Below, in pieces: positions 1-7,165 of a stretch of DNA of 64,000 bases. The position numbers and the translations under genes are program-made. Under the pieces are notes generated by a model that saw only the letters and a program-made list of their open reading frames with translations, was not told the origin of the DNA and did no database searches. Source of the DNA: Planctomycetota bacterium (GTDB lineage: Bacteria; Planctomycetota; Phycisphaerae; Sedimentisphaerales; Anaerobacaceae); contig JACNGQ010000170.1 in NCBI GenBank assembly GCA_014384025.1, positions 1 to 64,000 of the forward strand. The letters run 5' to 3'. The first letter of the stretch is position 1. Each line of letters starts with the position of its first letter.

Positions 1-211
1 GCCAAGCCTTGTCCCGTTAGAGTGCCGTTTACTTTAATGGGATCAAAATTGTCCCAGATTGTCTACATCGGGGATTAGCAAACCATCAATCGTAAATAGT
101 AAATAATAAATCATAAGTGCTGCACACTCGTCTAATTATAGAGGGACGACTTTTTTCCCTCGTAAGGGGGTGTTTTGAATTTGAGTCATTTAGATTTAGA
201 TATTCCCAATA

Positions 212-575
212 TGGAGTTTACCCTCGATGTTAGCTCACATGCTTTTCTGTCGGGGGATATTCGGATTTCGAGTTTGAGCTATATAAATTCTACGAATTCT
301 TACGTACGAATTTATAAGCTTTTTATGCAAAACAAACCCAATTTACGAAATGATAAAATGAACATAACTTTAGACATGACAGGCAATTACATGATTTTGT
401 CCGCTGGCTCGGGCCAAAAAACAAAGCCAATTCAAACCCAATTCAAAGCCAATTTAAGCCAAAACAAACCCAATTCAAAGCCAATAAAGCCAAAAACAAA
501 CCCAATTTGTCGAAAGGGCAAAAATGCTGGAGTTTACCCTCGATGTTAGCTCACTTGCTTTGGAGTTTACCCTCG
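212..575. repeat. Dispersed direct repeat, three copies
   Basis: A 27-base sequence beginning TGGAGTTTACCCTCGATG occurs identically at 212-238 and 528-554. A third, partial copy of its first 15 bases lies at 561-575. Both flanks also share a GCTTTTCTGTCGGGGG / TGTTTTTCTGCCGGGGG segment (about 241-256 and 588-604), so the repeated unit is longer than the core but degenerate. The function is unknown. It could be the remains of an intergenic repeat family. Confidence 0.7.
415..515. repeat. AAACCCAATT/AAAGCCAATT low-complexity tandem repeat
   Basis: Tandem degenerate units of about 10-16 bases, alternating CAAACCCAATT and CAAAGCCAATT, fill this stretch, and an isolated related unit lies near 330-342. 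In one frame the repeat encodes an N/P/K/Q-rich peptide, which explains the spurious ORF in the track. This is intergenic simple sequence, not a CRISPR array: the units are too short and there are no constant-length spacers. Confidence 0.65.
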
Positions 576-730
576 GGTGTGCTTACCTGTTTTTCTGCCG
601 GGGGTCGGGGGCTTTTGCGTGGTTAAAGAGCTTTACTATGATATTAATAACGCTGCTCGCGGAATTTACCCCCCTTAAAGGGTGCAAATTCAAAGGCCCA
701 TAAGCTCGCTAAATTACTATGATTGTGTTT

Positions 731-754
731 ATCCGGCTGTTTTTTCAGCCGGAT
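731..754 (+). promoter_or_regulatory. Perfect 9-bp hairpin upstream of sigma-like gene
   Basis: ATCCGGCTG and CAGCCGGAT form a perfect 9-bp inverted repeat around a TTTTTT loop. It ends 23 bases before the start codon of the HTH-sigma gene. It lacks a 3' T-run, so it is a poor intrinsic terminator. It could be an operator or a 5'-UTR structure. The role is inferred only from its position. Confidence 0.5.
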
Positions 755-777
755 TCTGGTAAAATGGATATTTGATT

Positions 778-2472
778 ATGAGAAAAATAAAGAGTCAAAA
801 TTTAGAACAATTGCTGCTGCAGCTTAAATTTACCCCGCAGAAAAAACGCCTAAAACAGCTCGAAGCTGCCGAAAAGCTTTTTACCATTATAGACAGGGAT
901 AAAGAATATCCTTTCGAGTTTGTGTTTTTTCGTATCACGGGTTTTCACCCTGCAGGCCCGGGCGGCGATGAGCTTATCAAAGGCGATGTACTTTTGGGCG
1001 ACCTGCAAGTCTTCCTCTCCAGGCTGAGCGGCTGGCTCGCTCGTCCCGTCGCTGAACAGAAACAGAAAATTTATACTGTACAAGAGCTTGCGAAAAAAGT
1101 GGGCGTTTCAACAAAAACCATATACCGTTGGAGGGACAGGGGTCTGTTGGCGAAAAAATTCATTTTTAACAACGGCAAGATATGTAATGGCTATTTGAAG
1201 TCAACGGTCGATAAATTCCTAAAGGAAAATCCCGACCTTCTCACAAACGCTAAAAATTTTGGACGCCTCACAAATGAGCAAAAACAAAAAATTATTAAGC
1301 GGTCAGAAAAACTTACAGCCGAAACGAATCTCTCTCGTCATAAGATTATTACCAGGATAGGCTCTGAATTCGGCAAATGTAACGAAACCATCAGACAAGT
1401 ACTGCTGAATCACGAACAGGCCAACGCTGATAAATCCGGTGAGATGTATATATCCGGAGCAATTGAGCCGGCGCAGGCCGCAGAGATTTACAGACTGTAC
1501 AAACAGGGCTGCAAAGCCAAAGAGCTGATGAAGCGATTTAATCGAAATAAAAGTTCTATTTACCGTATTATAAATCAGCGAAGAGCCAGGGCGCTTCTGG
1601 CAAGAAAAATTGAATTCATCCACAGTGATGAATTTCTTGAAGAAGATGCCAAAGAGAAAATTCTCGCAAAACCGGTCCATATAGAAAACAGCCCTTCGAC
1701 GGAACCGCTTAAACAATTCGAATTAGTCGGGACGCATATTTTGCCTGAGTATCTGCAGATATTAAAGGACACCCCCGTGCTTACCAGGGAGCGTGAAGTC
1801 GAACTGTTCCGCAGATACAACTACTTAAAATATTTAGCATTTCGAACACGTACGGGAATAAAACCGAATCTTGTCTCTGGCACTATTATCAAACAAATAG
1901 AGCAGTATTTAGCTGAGGCTGAGGAAATAAAAAGGAGAATAATAGAAGCAAATCTGCGGCTTGTTATCAGTATTGCAGGTAAACATATGGCAACCGGTAC
2001 GGACTTTAGCGAGCTTGTAAGTAAAGGTAATTTCGCATTGATTAACGCAGTCGAGGAATTTGATTATACACTGGGTTTGCGATTCGGCAGGCGCGCTTCA
2101 TTGAACATAGCAAAAGAGTACGCAAAGTTATCCGGCAAAAGTACCGGCTCAATAAAGGCAAGATTAGGAACTCTAAAAAATCTTGAACGCGGTGCCCAAA
2201 CATTAATGACACGAGATTTCGCGGCCATTGAACGGGCACACCAAAGCCTCACACAGGTCATCGAAGACAATCTCACCGAATGCGAGCAGCATGTAATCCT
2301 AAATCGTTTTGGCCTCATCGGTTCACCCATAAAAAAGGAAATGAAAACACTAAAGCAAATCGGCGAAAAGCTCGGCTTGAGCAAGGAAAGAGTCCGACAA
2401 ATCGAATTGACCGCCCTGCAGAAACTAAGGCAGTCCCTCAGCAGCGCAGAATTTGAGCTGCTGATAGGCTAA
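778..2472 (+). CDS. Sigma-70-family factor with N-terminal HTH domains
   Basis: The protein is about 564 aa. A MerR/excisionase-like helix-turn-helix lies near residues 98-124 (TVQELAKKVGVSTKTIYRW). A second HTH, resembling resolvase or homeodomain-like types, lies near 230-268 (CKAKELMKRFNRNKSSIYRI). The C-terminal third is sigma-70-like: region 2 around 385-455 (ANLRLVISIAGKHM, then a DYTLGLRF segment) and a clear region 4.2 near 510-550 (LKQIGEKLGLSKERVRQIE). Region 2.3-2.4 is divergent: the usual FSTYATWWIRQ is replaced by FGRRASLNIAKEY, so promoter melting may differ. I start at ATG 778 and not the TTG at 772; neither has a strong ribosome site. A hairpin precedes the gene. It could be a specialised sigma factor or a DNA-binding protein derived from one. 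Confidence 0.75.
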   Translation: MRKIKSQNLEQLLLQLKFTPQKKRLKQLEAAEKLFTIIDRDKEYPFEFVFFRITGFHPAGPGGDELIKGDVLLGDLQVFLSRLSGWLARPVAEQKQKIYTVQELAKKVGVSTKTIYRWRDRGLLAKKFIFNNGKICNGYLKSTVDKFLKENPDLLTNAKNFGRLTNEQKQKIIKRSEKLTAETNLSRHKIITRIGSEFGKCNETIRQVLLNHEQANADKSGEMYISGAIEPAQAAEIYRLYKQGCKAKELMKRFNRNKSSIYRIINQRRARALLARKIEFIHSDEFLEEDAKEKILAKPVHIENSPSTEPLKQFELVGTHILPEYLQILKDTPVLTREREVELFRRYNYLKYLAFRTRTGIKPNLVSGTIIKQIEQYLAEAEEIKRRIIEANLRLVISIAGKHMATGTDFSELVSKGNFALINAVEEFDYTLGLRFGRRASLNIAKEYAKLSGKSTGSIKARLGTLKNLERGAQTLMTRDFAAIERAHQSLTQVIEDNLTECEQHVILNRFGLIGSPIKKEMKTLKQIGEKLGLSKERVRQIELTALQKLRQSLSSAEFELLIG

Positions 2473-2492
2473 TGAAGATTTCTCTCGGTTTT

Positions 2493-2996
2493 TTACGAGG
2501 TCGGGCCGAGTTTGTGGCCGGGGCCGATGGTGTATAGGCGTTTTTTCGGTTCGGTGTTAATATGGGAGGCGACAATTTTTCCGACAAAGATTATATGGTC
2601 GCCGGCGGGTATCTGCGATTCCAGGGTACATTCGAAATTGGCGACCGCATCGGCCAGCAGCACCGAATCGATTGCCTGGGCGGGCTCTGTTTTGCAATCG
2701 AACTCGGCGAATTTGTCGATGTTGCGTCCGGACTTCGAGCCGAAAAATAAAGCCGCATCAGCCATCTGAGCCGATGGAAAGGAAATCGTAAAGCATTTCG
2801 AATGCGTGATGGTTTCTATCGAGTAATGCTTTTTTGCAACGGCTATTGACATCATCGGGGGATTTCCCGATACGATCATCGTCCAGCCCAGCGTAACAGG
2901 ATTGGCCCGGCCTGCCTTGTCTTTGGCGATGGCTATTACGACCTGTTCGGGATATTTCGTTCTGATTGCTTCGGAATATTCGGCTTGTTTTTGCAT
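2493..2996 (-). CDS. Flavin-reductase-like FMN-binding protein
   Basis: This 167-aa protein resembles the flavin reductase-like/FMN-binding split-barrel family, with a PVTLGWTMIVSGNPPMMSIAV segment and a late GDHIIFVGKI strand typical of such barrels. Members reduce or bind FMN, often as the reductase partner of a monooxygenase or as stand-alone oxidoreductases; the substrate cannot be told here. The track ORF starts much further upstream (3278), but that extension crosses the proC promoter and coding region. ATG 2996 has a well-placed GGAG site (ACGGAGAAAAGCA before ATG). It is transcribed divergently from proC. Confidence 0.75.
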   Translation of the reverse strand: MQKQAEYSEAIRTKYPEQVVIAIAKDKAGRANPVTLGWTMIVSGNPPMMSIAVAKKHYSIETITHSKCFTISFPSAQMADAALFFGSKSGRNIDKFAEFDCKTEPAQAIDSVLLADAVANFECTLESQIPAGDHIIFVGKIVASHINTEPKKRLYTIGPGHKLGPTS

Positions 2997-3086
2997 TGCT
3001 TTTCTCCGTAACTGGTTTATATTTACTGCAGAAATATTTTCGGTGAAATTATAAGTTCCTGCATTGACTCTCACAAGGAGAAAGAA

Positions 3087-3896
3087 GTGGATACAATTGG
3101 TTTTATCGGCGCCGGCAATATGGCTGAGGCCCTGATAAAGGGTGTAATAAACGCGAAACTTTATACCCCTGAAAATGTTTTCGTAAGTGATATCAGAGCT
3201 GAGCGGCTGAAATTCCTTTCTGAAAAGTACGGTGTCGTTGCCTGCGAAGAAAACAGTGAGCTGGCGGCGAAGGCTCAAACGGTCATCTTAAGTATCAAGC
3301 CCCAGAATATGACCGATGCGCTGGAAAGTATCAAAGCCTCTATAGGCAGCGAAAAACTTGTTATATCCATAGCGGCAGGTATAAAGGTTGCCAAAATAAC
3401 CAGCGTTCTGGGGGATATTGCAATTGTGCGTGTGATGCCCAATACCCCGGCGCTGATTGGGCAGGGGGCCGGGGCATTGTTTGGAAATGAACGTGCAAAG
3501 CCGATGCTGAATAAGGCTATGGAGATTTTGTCGGCGGTCGGCAAGGCGGTTATTGTCGATGATGAGGATTTAATAGATGCCGTAACAGCACTGAGCGGGA
3601 GCGGGCCTGCCTATTATTTTCTTTTAATGGAAGAAATGATAAAGGCAGGTATCCGATTAGGTTTGTCTGAAGATGTAGCGAAAGATTTGGTCTTGCAGAC
3701 CGCGAAAGGGGCGGGTTTGCTTGCTGTCGAAGCTGATACAAACGGTGAAAGCCCTGCTGTTCTTCGTCAAAAGGTTACCTCCCCCGGCGGAACAACCGAA
3801 GCTGCTCTGGGAGTGTTCAAAGAAGGCAAGATAAGCGAGCTGATATCCGCCGCTATTAACAGGGCATATGAGCGCTCAAGGGAGCTTTCAGAATAG
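3087..3896 (+). CDS. proC: Pyrroline-5-carboxylate reductase
   Basis: The 269-aa enzyme catalyses the last step of proline synthesis, NAD(P)H-dependent reduction of 1-pyrroline-5-carboxylate to L-proline in the cytoplasm. The N-terminal Rossmann motif is clear (IGFIGAGNMAEALIKG), followed by VRVMPNTPALIGQGA. The C-terminal dimerisation/active-site segment ALSGSGPAYYF...TSPGGTTEA is the family signature. Length matches the family. The start is GTG at 3087, preceded by a strong AAGGAG. It lies divergent from the flavin-reductase-like gene and 39 bases before the ABC ATPase. Confidence 0.95.
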   Translation: MDTIGFIGAGNMAEALIKGVINAKLYTPENVFVSDIRAERLKFLSEKYGVVACEENSELAAKAQTVILSIKPQNMTDALESIKASIGSEKLVISIAAGIKVAKITSVLGDIAIVRVMPNTPALIGQGAGALFGNERAKPMLNKAMEILSAVGKAVIVDDEDLIDAVTALSGSGPAYYFLLMEEMIKAGIRLGLSEDVAKDLVLQTAKGAGLLAVEADTNGESPAVLRQKVTSPGGTTEAALGVFKEGKISELISAAINRAYERSRELSE

Positions 3897-3935
3897 AAAA
3901 TTTTCGTGTTCGATTTGTTGACAGGACAGGTTCGC

Positions 3936-4844
3936 ATGATTAAGGCTGACAATCTAAAGAAACGATATGGAAACATTGCTGCGGTGGACGATGTGAGCTT
4001 TGCGGTGGAAAAGGGAGAGACCTTTGGATTGCTTGGACCGAACGGGGCCGGTAAAACGACCACTATTCAGTTGCTTTGTGGGCTCCTAAAGCCAGACGGG
4101 GGAACCGTGTCGCTTGACGGAAAGACCGATCCGAGTCTGGTCGAGGTACGTTCATCTTTGGGTGTGGTTCCGCAGGCATTGGCGATATACGAAGAGCTTT
4201 CGGTCCGCCAAAACCTGCGTTTCTTTGGAAGGATGTATGGATTAAGCGGACGACAGTTGAATGAGCGTGTAGATGATTGCCTTGAGATAGCAGGGCTGAA
4301 CAAGCGAAGTAATGATCGGGCCTCGAAATATAGCGGGGGTATGAAACGCCGGCTTAATATGGTTTGCTCTTTTTTGCACGCGCCGCCTCTTTTGCTGCTT
4401 GATGAACCGACAGTGGGGGTGGATCCGCAGTCTCGCAATTTGATATTTGACACTATCGAGACCATGAAAAATCAGGGCCGGACTATAATCTATACAACTC
4501 ACTATATGGAGGAAGCCCAGCGTCTTTGCGACAGGGTGGCGATTCTTGACCATGGCAAAATTCTGGATATGGACAGCGTTGACAATCTTATTAAAAAGCA
4601 TGGCGGGCCCTCCCGTATTGAGGCCGAATTCGAAAAACTGCCCAGCCCCGACAGCATCAAACAATACATCGATAGTGAGAATATACAGTTTGAAGAGTCG
4701 AAAATCCGATTCGAGACGAGCCGGCCTATGGAATCTCTGGCAATGCTTAACCGCAGCGGGGTGCGTTTTAACACTTTGAAAGTTCAGACCGCCAACCTTG
4801 AGGACGTTTTTCTTAACCTTACCGGACGGAGGCTTCGAGACTAA
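3936..4844 (+). CDS. ABC transporter ATP-binding protein
   Basis: This 302-aa ATPase belongs to the DrrA/CcmA-like exporter group and powers the permease encoded next to it. Walker A is GPNGAGKTT, the signature is YSGGMKRR, Walker B is LLLLDEPTVGVD, and the switch histidine follows in IYTTHYMEE. A C-terminal extension of about 80 residues after the nucleotide-binding domain is typical of the ABC-2 exporter group. The track start at GTG 3906 would add ten residues of poor quality; ATG 3936 begins at the usual beta strand (MIKADNLKKRYG). Its TAA overlaps the ATG of the permease by one base, indicating translational coupling. The substrate is unknown. Confidence 0.9.
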   Translation: MIKADNLKKRYGNIAAVDDVSFAVEKGETFGLLGPNGAGKTTTIQLLCGLLKPDGGTVSLDGKTDPSLVEVRSSLGVVPQALAIYEELSVRQNLRFFGRMYGLSGRQLNERVDDCLEIAGLNKRSNDRASKYSGGMKRRLNMVCSFLHAPPLLLLDEPTVGVDPQSRNLIFDTIETMKNQGRTIIYTTHYMEEAQRLCDRVAILDHGKILDMDSVDNLIKKHGGPSRIEAEFEKLPSPDSIKQYIDSENIQFEESKIRFETSRPMESLAMLNRSGVRFNTLKVQTANLEDVFLNLTGRRLRD

Positions 4845-6112
4845 TGAAGAAGTTATTATTTCTTGCCGTCAAAGACATGCGGGTACTACTCAGTGATAAG
4901 GGTAATATTTTTTGGGTCTTCGGTTTTCCAGTTCTGTTCGCACTGTTTTTTGGCTTTATGTATTCCGAGGCCGGCAAGGGGCCTTCCGGAATGAAAATCG
5001 CTGTGGTGGACGAGGACAAGTCTGAGTTTTCAAGCTCTTACATATCGGGGCTGGAGTCTGATGAGGCATTAATAGTAGTCAATCTGAACCGAGAGGAGGC
5101 AATTGAACAGGTCAGAAAGGGAAAAGTATCTGCGGCTGTTATTCTAAATGAGGGTTTTGGAGATGGATTTGAAGCTTTGTTTAACAGCGACGAACCAAAA
5201 TTAGAAATAGCGTCGGACCCATCTCGCAGAATGGAAAGCGGCTATCTTCAGGGACTTCTGGCCAAGGCACAATTTGAGGCCCTGGGCGATAAATTCGCTG
5301 ACCAAGAGTGGCTAAGGGGTCAAATTAAGCTATGGAGAGATGAAGTGGGGGGCTCTAATGCGCTCGAAACAGAGCAGTCAAAGCTATTTCTAAATTTCTT
5401 TGACTCTTTTGATACTTTAATAAAGGATTCCAATGATGGGAGCTTTAGTGCAGGCTTCAAAGGAGACATGATAAACTTTGGCAAATTGGATGTTAGCAGA
5501 GAGTATGAAGGCCCTATTTCACCGTTTCAGATAACATTTCCGCAGGTTCTGCTCTGGGGCTTTCTTATGTGCACATCGACATTTGCAATTTCGATTGTGA
5601 AAGAGCGAACGGACGGCACTTTTGACCGTTTGCGCATCGGCCCGCTTGGATATGCTCATATTCTCGGAGGAAAAGGCCTGGCGTGTTTTATAACATGCAT
5701 CTTTATAGTATGTATTCTGTTTTTTGGTGCAAAGGTGATATTCAAGATGCCAATGGGCAATTTTCCGCTATTTTTTCTGGGATTGTTCTGCACGATATTG
5801 TGTTTCGTCGGCCTTATGATGTTCGTATGTACTTTGGGGCGCACCGAGCAGAGCGTCGGCGCAGCGGGCTGGGCAATGCTTATGATTATGGGCATGTTCG
5901 GGGGGGCAATGATGCCACTGGCTTTCATGCCGTCGTGGCTACGACGGTTCAGTCATTTCAGTCCGGTGAAATGGGGCATACTTGCTCTTGAGGGGGCTAT
6001 CTGGCGCGACTTCAAATTCACGGAGATGATTAGCCCGTGTCTGGTGCTGCTGGCAATTGGATTTACATTCTTTTTGCTGGGGGTGTTGATGCTGCGAAGG
6101 CAGGATAGCTAA
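4844..6112 (+). CDS. ABC-2 type permease
   Basis: This 422-aa membrane subunit pairs with the upstream ATPase (TAATG overlap). It has one membrane segment near residues 23-42 (WVFGFPVLFALFFGF), a large extracytoplasmic domain of about 200 residues, and five or so membrane segments in the C-terminal half, ending in LLAIGFTFFLLGVLMLRR. This topology is characteristic of ABC-2/YhgE-like exporters with a long first periplasmic loop. Drug, lipid or polysaccharide export are all possible; the sequence does not decide. Confidence 0.88.
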   Translation: MKKLLFLAVKDMRVLLSDKGNIFWVFGFPVLFALFFGFMYSEAGKGPSGMKIAVVDEDKSEFSSSYISGLESDEALIVVNLNREEAIEQVRKGKVSAAVILNEGFGDGFEALFNSDEPKLEIASDPSRRMESGYLQGLLAKAQFEALGDKFADQEWLRGQIKLWRDEVGGSNALETEQSKLFLNFFDSFDTLIKDSNDGSFSAGFKGDMINFGKLDVSREYEGPISPFQITFPQVLLWGFLMCTSTFAISIVKERTDGTFDRLRIGPLGYAHILGGKGLACFITCIFIVCILFFGAKVIFKMPMGNFPLFFLGLFCTILCFVGLMMFVCTLGRTEQSVGAAGWAMLMIMGMFGGAMMPLAFMPSWLRRFSHFSPVKWGILALEGAIWRDFKFTEMISPCLVLLAIGFTFFLLGVLMLRRQDS

Positions 6113-6229
6113 GTCACCCTCAATGAGGCTGTAGCAATATTGATGACTGCGAGTAAAAAAGCAGACCGAACACGCGAATTCTTATTTTTACGCTTATCGA
6201 TGATTGAAGCCGACGGTTTCAACTATTGC

Positions 6230-6412
6230 TTAATCGGCGATAATTGCCTCGACCGGGCATTCATCGGCGGCCTGCTGAACGGCATCTTCGAACTCTTCCG
6301 GCACTTCATCGATAATAACTATGGCCATTTCCTCACCCATGTCGAAAACATCGGGACAGGTATCGACACATAGCCCGCAGGCGGTGCAGGTATCCTCAAT
6401 TCTTACTATCAT
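6230..6412 (-). CDS. 4Fe-4S ferredoxin, 60 aa
   Basis: This small cytoplasmic electron carrier has the cluster-binding pattern CTACGLCVDTCP near residues 9-20 and a distal CPVEAI near 53-58. That gives three closely spaced cysteines plus a remote one, as in single-cluster ferredoxins of the Thermotoga/Desulfovibrio type. The region between is acidic (EEFEDAVQQAADE), normal for this class. A GGGGA ribosome site lies 7 bases before the ATG. It stands alone on the minus strand between the ABC operon and the SRP RNA; its redox partner is not identifiable here. Confidence 0.9.
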   Translation of the reverse strand: MIVRIEDTCTACGLCVDTCPDVFDMGEEMAIVIIDEVPEEFEDAVQQAADECPVEAIIAD

Positions 6413-6611
6413 AGTCGTTCCCCTTCGTAATCAGAGACGCTCCATGCGGCTCCTTGATATTTGTTCATATAATCGATTATTGAATTTACTGTCGCCGGTA
6501 AAAATGTCAATTTAAAATTTATGTGGAAATAGCCATTTTCTCTGTTATACTACCAATATATTCCGAGTAAATAAATAATCAGTAGTGTACAAATAATCAA
6601 TAATTGATTTT

Positions 6612-6714
6612 GGGGCCGGGTCCCATGCAAGCCGAGCCCGCGAATCTGGTCAGGCGGGGAACCGAGCAGCCATAAGCGTGTCGCTTGGTTGTGCTGTGGG
6701 TAAACCCGGCCACC
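6612..6714 (+). ncRNA. ffs: Bacterial signal recognition particle RNA (4.5S type)
   Basis: The conserved SRP domain IV is present: GGTCAGGCGGGGAACCGAG followed by CAGCC, with a GGAA tetraloop closing the Ffh-binding helix. The ends pair (GGCCGGGT at 6614-6621 with ACCCGGCC at 6704-6711), giving a compact RNA of about 100 nt. It recruits Ffh for co-translational membrane targeting. In Bacillus the SRP RNA gene sits directly before dnaX; here the same order is kept but with a four-helix-bundle gene in between. Exact ends are approximate. Confidence 0.93.
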
Positions 6715-6729
6715 TTTTATATTGATTAT

Positions 6730-7158
6730 TGTCTATTGACAATTGAATATTGGAAAATGAACGCAGATGATTTAAAGGACAGAATAAAGGATTTTGCGCA
6801 CCGTTGTGTCAAATTGGCCTTGGCTTTGCCTAAAACAGTTTTGGGTAATCACATTAAAAGCCAACTAATAAGGTGTTCAACTTCGGCGGCCGCAAATTAC
6901 AGAGCCGCTTGTATCGCGCAATCGAAACCAAATTTTATTTCAAAATTAAGCATTGTGATAGAAGAAACCGATGAGACATGTTTCTGGATGCAGTTCATCA
7001 TCGATGAGAAATTATTAAAAGAGCAGCGAGTATGCCCGTTATTACAGGAAGGCAGGGAATTGACTTCGATATTTGCATCTTCGAGAAAAACTGCACGTGG
7101 ACTGAAAAAGAGTAAAATTAGTAGCTTTAAATAGACAATATTAAATAGTCAATAGACA
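6730..7158. repeat. 23-bp inverted repeats bounding the four-helix-bundle gene
   Basis: The left arm (6730-6752) begins TGTCTATTGAC and ends AATATTG. The right arm (7136-7158) is its reverse complement with 21 of 23 positions matching. The arms lie 4 bases before the start codon and 1 base after the stop codon of the gene they bracket, so the CDS and its repeats behave as one unit. The RNA would form a long closing stem, as in rRNA intervening sequences. The right arm ends 7 bases before dnaX. A 12-base match to the arm core also occurs at about 55918-55929 upstream of carB. Confidence 0.75.
6757..7134 (+). CDS. Four-helix bundle protein (23S rRNA IVP/S23 family)
   Basis: This 125-aa protein matches the four-helix-bundle family first met as ORFs inside 23S rRNA intervening sequences: a DLKDRIKDFAHRCVKLALALPKT first helix, an IKSQLIRCSTSAAANYRAA second helix, and SKLSIVIEETDETCFWMQ in the third. 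The start is ATG 6757; the TTG start in the track lies inside the SRP RNA. The biochemical role of the family is not established. The gene is tightly enclosed by 23-bp inverted repeats and separates the SRP RNA from dnaX, which suggests insertion as a unit. Confidence 0.85.
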   Translation: MNADDLKDRIKDFAHRCVKLALALPKTVLGNHIKSQLIRCSTSAAANYRAACIAQSKPNFISKLSIVIEETDETCFWMQFIIDEKLLKEQRVCPLLQEGRELTSIFASSRKTARGLKKSKISSFK

Positions 7159-7165
7159 CTTGAAA

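Larger units (their letters stand above)
1..777. other. Left-edge repeat-rich intergenic region
   Basis: I see no supportable protein gene here. The 124-aa ORF in the track (175-549) is TTG-started, rich in K/N/P/Q and generated by the AAACCCAATT/AAAGCCAATT low-complexity block, so I treat it as non-coding. The region holds dispersed copies of a GGAGTTTACCCTCG sequence, the low-complexity block, and a perfect hairpin just before the sigma-factor gene. No tRNA or transposase is visible. Confidence 0.6.

Noticed and set aside
415-515. Possible CRISPR array
   Set aside because: Units are 10-16 bases, tandem and degenerate, with no unique spacers of constant length and no cas genes.
175-549. 124-aa ORF at the left edge
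   Set aside because: TTG start, sequence generated by CCCAATT/GCCAATT simple repeats, no recognisable domain; treated as repeat DNA.
2997-3278. N-terminal extension of the flavin-reductase-like ORF
   Set aside because: It runs through the proC promoter and coding region on the opposite strand; ATG 2996 has a good ribosome site and begins the family domain.
4242-4664. 140-aa minus-strand ORF over the ABC ATPase
   Set aside because: Antisense to Walker B/signature coding; no independent support.
6685-6756. Upstream part of the four-helix-bundle ORF
   Set aside because: Lies within the SRP RNA 3' end and the left inverted-repeat arm; the family domain starts at ATG 6757.
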